NCBI GenBank assembly: GCA_029465975.1
Contig: CM055758.1
Coordinates: 11,016,345 to 11,080,344, forward strand
DNA: 64,000 nt
Origin: Dallia pectoralis
Taxonomy: Eukaryota; Chordata; Actinopteri; Esociformes; Umbridae
Direction: 5' to 3'
The notes beneath the pieces were generated by a model, which had not been told where the DNA came from, searched no databases, and worked only from the letters and a program-made list of their open reading frames with translations. Both the position numbers and the translations under genes were made by a program. This document shows positions 47,082 through 59,300 of the stretch, piece after piece (position 1 is the stretch's first letter; each line of letters begins with the position of its first letter).

Positions 47082-48698
47082 TTAAATGTAACGTCCGTGT
47101 GTTGTACTAAAGTCATACCTGCTGATGTATATTCTTATATTAAATGTAACACGTCCGTGTGTTGTACTAAAGTCATACCTGCTGATGTACATTCTTATAT
47201 TAAATGTTACATGTCTGTGTGTTGTACTAAACTCATACCTGCTGATGTACATACTTATATTAAATGTAACATGTCCGTGTGTTGTACTAAAGTCATACCT
47301 GCTGATGTACATTCTTATATTAAATGTAACACGTCCGTGTGTTGTACTAATGTCATACCTGCTGATGTACATTCTTATATTAAATGTAACACGTCCGTGT
47401 GTTGTACTAAAGTCATACCTGCTGATGTACATTCTTATATTAAATGTAACACGTCCGTGTGTTGTACTAAAGTCATACCTGCTGATGTACATTCTTATAT
47501 TAAATGTAACACGTCCGTGTGTTGTACTAAAGTCATACCTGCTGATGTACATTCTTATATTAAATGTAACACGTCCGTGTGTTGTACTAAAGTCATACCT
47601 GCTGATGTACATTCTTATATTAAATGTAACACGTCCGTGTGTTGTACTAAAGTCATACCTGCTGATGTACATTCTTATATTAAATGTAACACGTCCGTGT
47701 GTTGTACTAAAGTCATACCTGCTGATGTACATTCTTATATTAAATGTAACACGTCCGTGTGTTGTACTAAAGTCATACCTGCTGATGTACATTCTTATAT
47801 TAAATGTAACACATCCGTGTGTTGTACTAAAGTCATACCTGCTGATGTACATTCTTATATTAAATGTAACACGTCCGTGTGTTGTACTAAAGTCATACCT
47901 GCTGATGTACATTCTTATATTAAATGTAACAAGTCCGTGTGTTGTACTAAAGTCATACCTGCTGATGTACATTCTTATATTAAATGTAACACGTCCGTGT
48001 GTTGTACTAAAGTCATACCTGCTGATGTACATTCTTATATTAAATGTAACACGTCCGTGTGTTGTACTAAAGTCATACCTGCTGATGTACATTCTTATAT
48101 TAAATGTAACACGTCCGTGTGTTGTACTAAAGTCATACCTCCTGATGTACATTCTTTTATTAAATGTAACACGTCCGTGTGTTGTACTAAAGTCATACCT
48201 GCTGATGTACATTCTTATATTAAATGTAACACGTCCGTGTGTTGTACTAAAGTCATACCTGCTGATGTACATTCTTATATTAAATGTTACATGTCTGTGT
48301 GTTGTACTAAACTCATACCTGCTGATGTACATTCTTATATTAAATGTAACACGTCCGTGTGTTGTACTAAAGTCATACCTGCTGATGTACATTCTTATAT
48401 TAAATGTAACACGTCCGTGTGTTGTACTAAAGTCATACCTGCTGATGTACATTCTTATATTAAATGTAACACATCCGTGTGTTGTACTAAAGTCATACCT
48501 GCTGATGTACATTCTTATATTAAATGTAACACGTCCGTGTGTTGTACTAAAGTCATACCTGCTGATGTACATTCTTATATTAAATGTAACACATCCGTGT
48601 GTTGTACTAAAGTCATACCTGCTGATGTACATTCTTATATTAAATGTAACACGTCCGTGTGTTGTACTAAAGTCATACCTGCTGATTTACATTCTTAT
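47082..48698. repeat. 60-bp satellite array, about 27 copies
   Basis: The unit contains TCCGTGTGTTGTACTAAAGT, CATACCTGCTGATGTACATT and CTTATATTAAATGTAACACG. Most copies are identical. A variant block with TGTTACATGTCTG followed by AAACTCATACC occurs twice (47206-47240 and 48286-48320), 1,080 bp or 18 units apart. Three frames stay open for over 500 codons because 60 is divisible by three and the unit lacks stops in those frames. No start context, splice site or domain supports coding. Confidence 0.97.
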
Positions 48699-48719
48699 GT
48701 GCTACATCATATCATTATT

Positions 48720-49215
48720 GTTTTCCCTGTTTGTACAAGTTGGCAAAGTCCCATCGGAAGGTGCTGAACCTGACTCAGTCCTTCCGTGCACACACACAGG
48801 TTCCTGAGCCCAAGAGCCCGTTGACAGAATCACTGCCGAGCTCTCCTCCCTGTGAGGCTCGAGGAATTAACTTGCATCTGCCCGGGGCGTATGGAGGAGC
48901 AGCAGACCGCTGCCAGGGGTTCATCCTCCAGTTAGATCTGTACCTTGGGGATTTAAGCCCAGCGCGCTGCAACATGCAGAGGATCGCCGTCCTCATCACA
49001 CCTGCCTCACAGGGAAGGCCCTCACTTGGGCCAACGTACTCTGGTCTAGGGGAGGGTCGGTCCTCCGGGACTACGAGAAGTACTTCCGCTCGGCTTTCCG
49101 AAGCGGGGGGGGAGTGCCTCGTCCACCTGAGGCAGGGTGAAGAGGAGCGTGCAGGAGTTTGCGCTGGAGTTCAGGACCCTGGCTCCAGGTCACGGTGCCG
49201 GTCACAATGGTTACG
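48720..49215 (+). pseudogene. Gypsy gag remnant
   Basis: The translation reads LHLPGAYGGAADRCQGFILQ then LDLYLGDLSPARC, the fold start of vertebrate Gypsy Gag. A frameshift follows, after which LTGKALTWANVLWSRGGSVL and RDYEKYFRSAF appear in another frame, and then HLRQG...QEFALEFRTLAPG. The order and motifs fit the capsid N-terminal region; a stop and two frame changes kill it. There is no nucleocapsid zinc knuckle or pol downstream. Confidence 0.75.
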
Positions 49216-49219
49216 CAAC

Positions 49220-50145
49220 ACACACGCATACTGAGAAAATCACCTTTCATTTAATTGACTCACCTTTCTGTTGTATTGGACATGCCGTGGCTCTCCACAC
49301 ATAACCCACATGGTGGTGGTGGTGGTCTCAGAGGACTTTGATGGGGTGGTCGCAGGAGTGTCCGTCGGTGCAATGTCGCACCAACATCCACTTTCTTCTG
49401 TTCCCACAAAACACGAAGCTTCATGACATCTGAAACAAGACTCGTGCACACGTGCACACACAACGACTCATTCACACATCAACTTCCACCCCGCACAGAA
49501 ATTGTCAAATTTGACGTTTGTTTCTCTAAACACAGATCAAAGTTCTGTCATGCCTCCCTTCTGAGCAGAATCGAACTGTCGTCAAGAAAAAGTAGCACAT
49601 AAGCCTGTGATCATAAGTAATCCAAAGGCACACAAGAAGTTCAAAGCTCAGACCGATGTCATTATAATTTGATCAGGGTGGAGGAATGAATCTGCGTTGC
49701 CTCCAGTACATGTTTACTTAAGCACACTCATCCTGATCCATCATACTTACGGCGCCACTCGGCCCGGGAAAAATAAATGATCTGACAAAGAATGCACGGT
49801 CTCGACAACGAGATCCATTGGTCGTGGCGACGCGTGACATCATGTGCCCGATATATGACCCATTAACCCACATATAGAACATAACTCCACTCGGTCACAC
49901 CTTATGACCCGTCGTTGGCCTTTCACGGTAAACATTGGTCGGTTTCACACACATATCTGTAGCGTTTGGCACGCGGGCTTGGATCAGTGACAGGCTCAAA
50001 CGCATTCTGGCCTGTGTTTACTGACGCTGAGTTTGTACATTGCCGTGCCTTGTACATCACGTTTTATTTAATGTTCAGCTATTAGTCGTGCTCCTTTTCA
50101 GATGACCCGGGAAACCGAGCTTCTGGTCCTGCTGCCCTCCATAGT
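49220..50145. other. Intergenic, no feature seen
   Basis: No gene or repeat recognised; a GGTGGT trinucleotide run lies at 49311-49326. Confidence 0.45.
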
Positions 50146-50149
50146 CCGA

Positions 50150-50280
50150 TCTCCTCTACCATCTGGACTGGCCCGAACAACCGTTGGTCAACTGCAAAAT
50201 GTACAGAATTCAGCAACAAGGGGAAATGCAGATGACCCAAAGGAGAGCACACGTTATATCAGTCCTTGGATTAACTGCAC
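50150..50280 (+). pseudogene. L2-like LINE ORF2 C-terminal fragment
   Basis: SGLARTTVGQLQNVQNSATR followed by a diverged DDPKESTRYISP resembles the C-terminal LINE block 'SGLPRTTxxQLQxVQNSAARL...HITPLL'. Only about 40 residues are recognisable. Confidence 0.45.
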
Positions 50281-50774
50281 CACACTGTTGTTAGTCCCAA
50301 TACATGACAAACGTGATCTTATCTTACGTGCCCAGTGGATCCCTTTGTTTTCTCTAGCAATGGAATTGTTGCCTTGGCAAAGGCAAACAGAAATCTCTGG
50401 CTTAATATTGTACTGCAACATTCATTCACGCTGGTATTCCTGTAGACCTAGACAATGCCTGTCTCAAAATGTATGTACAATACATTGATGTTACCGTGCT
50501 TTCTGTTATGTCAGGGATTAAGCGTCTGCTCTGCGGTGGTGACAGAACATCAGTTTCTACTGAGAACTTGAAATGCGTGATATGGTCGTAGCGAACGACG
50601 CTATTAGCCTAAAAGATGGCCTCTACACAACTGATTCAGTGCTGAAGAGGAATCTGATTGAAATGAAGCAACTCCCAAAGAGTACCTTTTAAGAGGAATA
50701 GTGAGAGAGTGAAGGAGCTAAGGTACCAGCGTGTTCAGGTTGGAGTCATGCTACACTACTCAGTGCTGTAATCG

Positions 50775-51460
50775 TCCACACGACCAGTTGTTCTGACCCG
50801 GTGTTACGGATGCTACTTGTGAAGGTGTCACAGCAGATCGTTGCAGGGGGTGACTGCGTCATACCAAAATATTTTCCCCTCAATGCATCGCAAGGGAGGG
50901 AATCGGGTGTGATGTAGATGCAATTCTGTGGTCAGACCAAAGAGAAATTGGAAGACTCAAAGGTTTATGAACTTGTAGCAGCTTTGTTTTTTCTTGCACA
51001 GACGTGGTTCCTGATAATTTTGATGTTTGGGATATTTTCCGCTGTAGTAACATATTCTAGATTTGTTTTAAGGCCGGTACGGACAATGATGAGAAATGCT
51101 TGAATTAATGTTTTGTTGAAAGTGTAGGGTGCGCCACGTCTTTTGACATTAATACTATTCAGCTGCCTTCATATACAATGTTAGCAATTAGACAACATTA
51201 AATAGTGTGTAACTATCACACCTTCACACTACACTGTCATTTGACAGGATGTCATATCGTCTTAGAGAAACGTTGGTTTTTCACGACAATGATTCATTCA
51301 TTGATGGATTTATTCACATTTGAAACATTAGTTAATTATTTTGATTAAGTGATCACCTTTCGGAGGTCACATAGAGAGCCGATAGATGAGAGAATTCATT
51401 ATTGACAATCGTAAGTATGTTTCAGACAGTCAATGTGCCAAATCGAGCCTAGAATAAACC
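50775..51460 (+). repeat. Dispersed repeat family, copy C
   Basis: Third copy of the family at 40030 and 44160, spanning both the 5' blocks shared with B and the 3' blocks shared with A (ATGTTAGCAATTAGACAA, ATTTTGATTAAGTGATCACC, TCAATGTGCCAAATCG). It is the most complete copy. Confidence 0.7.
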
Positions 51461-51464
51461 TCCC

Positions 51465-52300
51465 AGTTCACGTGTCTACAGGTTACTGTCAGTCTGCTAT
51501 TGTGACAGATCAGACGGTTGGAAGACCGGTTCATATTAATAGAATTGTCTCAGAGTTGTAATTTGGCCTTGTCTTGGCATGTTCTCTCTGCCTGAATGCA
51601 AAGTGTCACCCGTGGAGGCCCGCCCAGAAAGACGTAAAACAAAATCATATCTACACATATTTGTTTCTTATGTAATGGACATAAGAAGATAAACTATTAT
51701 GTAACCGATAGTTGTGGTAAATGTGTTTTAATTTTACTGTATATTTATTGGTGGTTGAAACAGTTGCTGCCTGTGGAGGAGGGCTGCACTAATGAAGTAC
51801 TGGGGAGTTTTCTTACAGTACAGCGTTTATGTTCAGGTCACCCTAAAACACGTCATTTTGCCCAGCTCACCTCTAACCCTGGACACCCTCTCACTCGCTG
51901 AACTTATATCCCAATCTCAGGCAAGCTGTAGCTGAGCACTCTCAGTCTGGTTGGCACCCTGCCAGCTCAGAGCGGGGTGCGTCTTCCTAAACATCAGTCT
52001 GTGCAATTATTAAACCGATTTTTCTATTTGTTACTCCACCCAAAAATAATGTGTTACGTATCAACACAGTGACAACTTAATGATTATTAATGTTCAAATA
52101 TCACCCGTGATCCCAACGACACATTCTACCATGCAACTATATTCTAATATCAAATCTCCGTACGAGACGCCTCAGAAATGATAGGAAAACTGGACATCGC
52201 AATTATAAGTCTCTCATTGAAAATACGTGCTAGTAGCTGGCTCTCATTGGAAATGAATGGTAGCCTGTCTCTTTGTAGCTATAGCAAGGCGGCTGTGTGC
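51465..52300. other. Intergenic, no feature seen
   Basis: No supported gene; nothing transposon-like recognised before the hAT MITE. Confidence 0.45.
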
Positions 52301-52314
52301 ATGAGCCTCTAGGG

Positions 52315-52634
52315 CAGGGGAGGGCAGATAATTCAGCACAGGGGCCACATCAGCACGTTGAAATTATATGAAGGGCCACATTTGTTATGTAATTTGTTTA
52401 TTCTAAAAGATTTGTGGGCCAGAAAAGGGCAATAATTAAAATGTATACACATAACATATAAACTGGAGGTGTGTTATATCTAAATAACTTTTATTCAGAG
52501 TCAGGTACATTACAATTGGACTGCAAAGTTATTTTGTAATTCCTCTCCAAACTGTTTTAATACCTTCCGTGGGCCTGATGGAATTGCCTCAAGGGCCGGA
52601 TTCGGCCCGCGGGCCTTAGTTTGCCCAGCCCTGC
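52315..52634. mobile_element. hAT-family MITE with perfect 8-bp target duplication
   Basis: Ends CAGGGGAGGGCAGA and, inverted, CAGGGCTGGGCAAAC are imperfect terminal inverted repeats of the hAT type. The duplicated host target CTCTAGGG flanks it exactly (52307-52314 and 52635-52642). Inside, GGGCCACAT, GTGGGCCAGA and GGCCCGCGGGCC are typical of hAT non-autonomous elements. At 320 bp it has no transposase. Confidence 0.85.
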
Positions 52635-52644
52635 TCTAGGGGGT

Positions 52645-53855
52645 ATTGTTCAGATAAAGGCTACATACACGTGCATACACGTTCATGTCAATATTTTAAC
52701 CACAGGCGTTGTGTTCGCTAATGCGTGTTTTTCATTTTAAAAGGCTATATTAGAAAACCTTTTTGCACTTATGTTCACGGAGCTTACATTCATTGTGCCG
52801 ATTAAAAAACAATCAAGCTGGCCTTCTTTGGGCCAGTTTAAAATCTGGAACGTTAGCGATTGTGGGTTTGATTACAAGATAAAATTATCCAGAAACGTGA
52901 ACAATCGCTGGTAGTTTACTATGTCACACAACAAGGCTGGCATGCGTGTGTCACATGCTCAAGGATGCATAATGTATATGGTGATGATACCATTGGTGGG
53001 ATTTTCCTGCTGTTTACCTGCGGTTTGCAGCTGTCACAGAGCTATACTAAATCACCACATTACGCAATATGGAGTGACTGAACATATTTATTGATGGTTT
53101 GTAGAGAGGTAAAGCGATCAATCGGATGAAGAATAAACAAATAACTAAGTGAGGAGAGAAAATTATTTTTGGACAAAAAGAGGTTTTGGAAATAGAAATG
53201 ATTAGATATCTAAACGTTCACTGAATATTTGCTGAACATTTGCTGAACATTTACTAAACACAGAAACATAAGCACGAGAGCACTGTAAAAAAACGTCAGA
53301 CATGCAGTTTGAGTTTTAACTGATGGGAAATTCTGTTTAATTTCCTCAAACAATTTCCTTCATTCCTCTTCCCTGTTATCTTTCAATCATCCGATTCGGC
53401 TCCTCCCTCTCACTGTCACTTCGCATATTGCTCTCTGTCACTGTCATTCCGCAATGTCTGGAATGTGCAGTAAGGATTCTTCGTGCCCCACCCTTTCCAC
53501 AGGATAGGTATTAATGTATTCTAATTCAACTTGGCTTAGTTAAATATGGCCAAACTGGAGTTGAATAGGGCCTTTATATGTCTGACACATTCAAGTATTT
53601 ATGACAGGTGTTGGTTATAATGTCGCCATTGTATTTCTGTTTTTGTATTCTGTTTTCCTACGTCAAGTATTGAAGTTCAACATTTTTAAACTCTGTTTAT
53701 TCTCAAAACAGGTTTCCCCTTACTAAAAGAGTCTCTAAAGAAGTGAGTCGAGGTGTTGTATATTGTAAAATATTCGGAACAATCACTCTTTCCACATTTT
53801 CTTAACTTAGACTTGCTATGGAAAGAATTCAAGAGATTTTTTTCTCATCCGTGTA
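52645..53855. other. Intergenic, no feature seen
   Basis: No gene, RNA or transposon motif recognised. CTGAACATTTGCTGAACATT near 53230 is a small local repeat. Confidence 0.45.
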
Positions 53856-53857
53856 CA

Positions 53858-54066
53858 CAAAATACATGACAATGACAAAATGACATTTATTTTTACAAAA
53901 CACTCAACACAAAATACATGACAATGACAAAATGACATTTATTTTACAAAACACTCAACACAAAATACATGACAATGACAAAATGACATTTATTTTTACA
54001 AAACACTCAACACAAAATACATGACAATGACAAAATGACATTTATTTTACAAAACACTCAACACAA
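53858..54066. repeat. 52/53-bp tandem repeat, about four copies
   Basis: The unit contains ACATGACAATGACAAAATGA and TTACAAAACACTCAACAC; copies alternate between ATTTATTTTTAC and ATTTATTTTAC, giving 53 or 52 bp. A diverged half copy lies at 54113-54145. Confidence 0.95.
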
Positions 54067-54635
54067 ATATGACTTTTCAAAAAACATTTCCAAAACATAT
54101 TTTTGAAATGTTTGCATTTATTTTACAAAACACTCAACACAAATATGACGAATATGCCTCAGATCTGGGGAACTGTCTAAAATATATCGGTAGCATTTAA
54201 GATCCTCAAGGTCACAAATTTGCAATTGCAATTCTATTAACAGCGGGGACCTACTAGCAGTTAGCATGAATGCAATATGATAAAGCACATGACGTTTTAC
54301 TATGAAATGATAATTGTCATTACAAAATAAGTGATTCCATTGAGTTATGGTGCGAGTTGGTTAAAATATACCACAGTAACAAATACATGCAGGAATAAAG
54401 GAGAGAAACAATTGTAATATCCAAGTGTGCAACTGTAGGTGGATAACGACCTATCCAAATAGACAATCTGTTGTAAGCTAAACAAAATTATTTATTATTG
54501 GAAAGTGCACACTAACATATGACCTACATTTTTTGTAGTGGAGTCACGAATAATAAAATGGTTTTAATATTTGCATAGACCGATGCTCAGGAAGACACAC
54601 CTAACTCCACGCTGGCAGAGCTCAGAAACAGCTTG
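54067..54635. other. Intergenic, no feature seen
   Basis: AT-rich; apart from the half copy of the preceding repeat nothing is recognised. Confidence 0.45.
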
Positions 54636-54636
54636 C

Positions 54637-54798
54637 TGGAGATTGGGTGATTGGCAAGTTCAGAAAGTTGGTGCCGTGCATATGGTTTTATAGAAAAGGC
54701 AGCTTTTTTTGCTTTACTCAGACATTGTAACCAACAAGTTGAAAAACTAATAGAATAAGTAAAAATATTGGTTGAACTTGCCAATCACCCAATCTCCA
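54637..54798. repeat. Perfect 26-bp fold-back with 110-bp loop
   Basis: 54637-54662 (TGGAGATTGGGTGATTGGCA, then AGTTCA) is the exact reverse complement of 54773-54798. The loop is AT-rich without coding content. Could be a small MITE or a hairpin-forming transcript; no 2-8-bp direct flank is evident. Confidence 0.8.
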
Positions 54799-54799
54799 T

Positions 54800-56350
54800 G
54801 TATCTCATTGTGAAATCGTTACCACTGTCCTTCGCTGCATCGCAACTTACATGTTTGGATTATTGCGTATTGTTACGCTCTACTGCGTTCTTTGGACATT
54901 GTGACAAGCTATATTAAAGAACCAAGAACGCCATCTGTTCCCGTGCCTGGCTTACATCCTTCCGTCCACCTGCTATCCTGTGACAGTCCTCGAGAGCTTG
55001 CTAGCTTGTCTTTTTGTTGCACTAGTGAGGCGGCGATGTGCGCGCTCCATAAGTGTGTGTCGAATTGTGATACCCACTCCTCAGCAAATTAATAAGCCAT
55101 TGAATTTCAAGTTTATAAGCAGCTGGTTTTGATGCCTTCTGGCAAATATCCACACATACATGATATAGTTGTTGCAGATATTCATCCTTCAAGAGCACGT
55201 ATGCTACAGCGCGCTAATGACCATCAGAGGCGATTATTTGGCAAACTGACGTAACTCAGAGTAAGATCCTGGAGAGGAAATTAGCATGTCGAGGACAGAT
55301 TGTCGCAGAAATGCTTTTGTTGTAAAATCTGGTCTGCAGTTGTGAAGCCGATTGAAAGAAATGCACTTTTAATTATTTCATAACAACCTTGGCAGACATT
55401 CCTCCAGTAAACATTTCAATACTAAGGAATTGTGTGGTGTGACAAACTGTACAATTTACAGCGCAGAAGAGTGGCCTGTTTTGTCCCCAGAACAACAACC
55501 ATGCTATTTAAAGAACTTTGGTATTGCACGGACAGGCAGATTTCCTGGCAAAGAAGGAAAAGAGACGTCAACAAATATGTACACGAAATCTAAGGTAAAC
55601 TTGTATTTTTAGAACACGAGCATATTCTGTGGTCTTTTATTTCTGCTCACGCATGCGTTTTATGTGTTTCTGTTCTGTGTAGGTGCACGTACACGTATGT
55701 GCCATTTGAGTTGAGAGGTAATCTGACATTTTGACGGACACTGATAAGGCCCAGACTGTTTTTGTATCGAAGAATGTGCTGAGTGACAACTCAACATACA
55801 ACTGCAATACGAGATCTCAATCTCCTTTAGAAAGTCTGTCAACTTCTGAACATTCACAATGACACACACAAAAAGAAAAAAAACGCCTTCACCCCAACCA
55901 CACTCGGTAACAGCCAGTATGTGGACTATTGTTTGACGTGACCCAATTCAGGTTATACAAGCTTGTATAGTTATTTTATCGCCCTTATCCCGACAAGTTA
56001 GCGGTGGTCAAGTAAGACGACTCCACTAACCGAATGAACTGCATGCAATATCCAAAGACGCGAAGTGCTTTTCAAACAGAAACATTTCAACATTGCAATC
56101 CCTGAAATATCTTATTACATTTATGCAAGCACTAACAGGAGCAAAGCCATAAGTGCGTACAGGCGTGCACACAAAAGAGGCTATGCTTTTTGGTTAGAAA
56201 CCTCTGCTCTATACTATGGCTTTTCACATACCGGTACTTGCATTTAAAAACGTGGCTAAAGACAGAAAATATAAAAAATATTATTTCTATGTGTGTTAAA
56301 AACTTCTATGCCCTTGTGTTTCAGTGTTGCCGCAGAACGATGTACGCTAA
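54800..56350. other. Intergenic, no supported gene
   Basis: Only open frames of up to 69 codons; no recognised domain, RNA gene or repeat before the satellite. Confidence 0.45.
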
Positions 56351-56357
56351 TATTCAG

Positions 56358-59300
56358 ACCTGATATATGTAGACCAGTAGGGTTAGTAGTACCTGATAAA
56401 TCTAGACCAGTATGGTTAGTAGTACCTGATATATCTAGACCAGTAGGGTTAGTAGTACCTGATATATCAATACCAGTAGGGTTAGTAGTACCTGATATAT
56501 CTAGACCAGTAGGGTTAGTATAGTACCTGATATATCTAGACCAGTAGGGTTAGTAATGTCTGATATATCTATACCAGTAGGGTTAGTAGTACCTGATATA
56601 TCTAGACCAGTAGGGTTAGTAGTACCTGATATATCTAGACCAGTAGGGTTAGTAGTACCTGATATATCTAGACCAGTAGGATTAGTATAGTACCTGATAT
56701 ATGTAGACCAGTAGGGTTAGTAATGCCTGATATATCTAGACCAGTAGGGTTAGTAGTACCAGATATATCTATACCAGTAGGGTTAGTAGTACCTGATATA
56801 TCTAGACCAGTATGGTTAGTAGTACCTGATATATCTAGACCAGTAGGGTTAGTAGTACCTGATATATCTAGACCAGTATGGTTAGTAGTACCTGATATAT
56901 CTAGACCAGTATGGTTAGTAGTACCTGATATATCTAGACCAGTATGGTTAGTAGTACCTGATATATCTAGACCAGTAGGGTTAGTAGTACCTGATATATC
57001 TAGACCAGTATGGTTAGTAGTACCTGATATATCTAGACCAGTATGGTTAGTAGTACCTGATATATCTAGACCAGTAGGGTTAGTAGTACCTGATATATCT
57101 AGACCAGTAGGGTTAGTAGTACCTGATATATCTAGACCAGTAGGGTTAGTAGTACCTGATATATCTAGACCAGTAGGGTTAGTAGTACCTGATATATCTA
57201 GACCAGTAGGGTTAGTAGTACCTGATATATCTAGACCAGTAGGGTTAGTAGTACCTGATATATCTAGACCAGTAGGGTTAGTAGTACCTGATATATGTAG
57301 ACCAGTATGGTTAGTAGTACCTGATATATCTAGACCAGTAGGGTTAGTAGTACCTGATATATCTAGACCAGTAGGGTTAGTAGTACCTGATATATCTAGA
57401 CCAGTATGGTTAGTAGTACCTGATATATGTAGACCAGTATGGTTAGTAGTACCTGATATATGTAGACCAGTAGGGTTAGTAGTACCTGATATATCTAGAC
57501 CAGTATGGTTAGTAGTACCTGATATATCTAGACCAGTAAGGTTAGTAGTACCTGATATATCTAGACCAGTAGGGTTAGTAATGTCTGATATATCTAGACC
57601 AGTAGGGTTAGTAGTACCTGATATATCTAGACCAGTAGGGTTAGTAGTACCTGATATATCTAGACCAGTAGGGTTAGTATAGTACCTGATATATCTAGAC
57701 CAGTAGGGTTAGTAGTACCTGATATATCTAGACCAGTAGGGTTAGTAGTACCTGATATATCTAGACCAGTAGGGTTAGTAATGTCTGATATATCTAGACC
57801 AGTAGGGTTAGTAGTACCTGATATATCTAGACCAGTAGGGTTAGTAGTACCTGATATATCTAGACCAGTAGGGTTAGTAGTACCAGATATATCTATACCA
57901 GTATGGTTAGTAGTACCTGATATATCTAGACCAGTAGGGTTAGTAGTACCTGATATATCTAGACCAGTAGGGTTAGTAGTACCTGATATATCTAGACCAG
58001 TATGGTTAGTAGTACCTGATATATCTAGACCAGTATGGTTAGTAGTACCTGATATATCTAGACCAGTATGGTTAGTAGTACCTGATATATCTAGACCAGT
58101 AGGGTTAGTAGTACCTGATATATCTAGACCAGTATGGTTAGTAGTACCTGATATATCTAGACCAGTATGGTTAGTAGTACCTGATATATCTAGACCAGTA
58201 GGGTTAGTAGTACCTGATATATCTAGACCAGTAGGGTTAGTAGTACCTGATATATCTAGACCAGTAGGGTTAGTAGTACCTGATATATCTAGACCAGTAG
58301 GGTTAGTAGTACCTGATATATCTAGACCAGTAGGGTTAGTAGTACCTGATATATCTAGACCAGTAGGGTTAGTAGTACCTGATATATCTAGACCAGTATG
58401 GTTAGTAGTACCTGATATATCTAGACCAGTAGGGTTAGTAGTACCAGATATATCTAGACCAGTAGGGTTAGTAATGTCTGATATATCTAGACCAGTAGGG
58501 TTAGTAGTACCTGATATATCTAGACCAGTATGGTTAGTATAGTACCTGATATATCTAGACCAGTAGGGTTAGTAGTACCTGATATATGTAGACCAGTATG
58601 GTTAGTAGTACCTGATATATCTAGACCAGTAGGGTTAGTAATGCCTGATATATCTAGACCAGTAGGGTTAGTAGTACCTGATATATCTAGACCAGTAGGG
58701 TTAGTAGTACCTGATATATGTAGACCAGTAGGGTTAGTAGTACCTGATATATCTAGACCAGTAGGGTTAGTAGTACCTGATATATCTAGACCAGTAGGGT
58801 TAGTAATGTCTGATATATCTAGACCAGTAGGGTTAGTAGTACCTGATATATCTAGACCAGTAGGGTTAGTAGTACCTGATATATCTAGACCAGTAGGGTT
58901 AGTAGTACCTGATATATCTAGACCAGTATGGTTAGTAGTACCTGATATATCTAGACCAGTAGGGTTAGTAGTACCTGATATATCTAGACCAGTAGGGTTA
59001 ATAGTACCTGATATATCTAGACCAGTAGGGTTAGTAATGTCTGATATATCTAGACTAGTAGGGTTAGTAGTACCTGATATATCTAGACCAGTAGGGTTAG
59101 TAGTACCTGATATATCTAGACCAGTAGGGTTAGTAATGCCTGATATATCTAGACCAGTAGGGTTAGTAGTACCTGATATATCTAGACCAGTAGGGTTAGT
59201 AGTACCAGATATATCTATACCAGTAGGGTTAGTAGTACCTGATATATGTAGACCAGTAGGGTTAGTAGTACCTGATATATCTAGACCAGTAGGGTTAGTA

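Noticed and set aside
47082..48807. Open frames of 500-564 codons on both strands as genes
   Set aside because: They are tandem 60-bp units without stops; several frames are open at once, there is no domain, start context or splice evidence.
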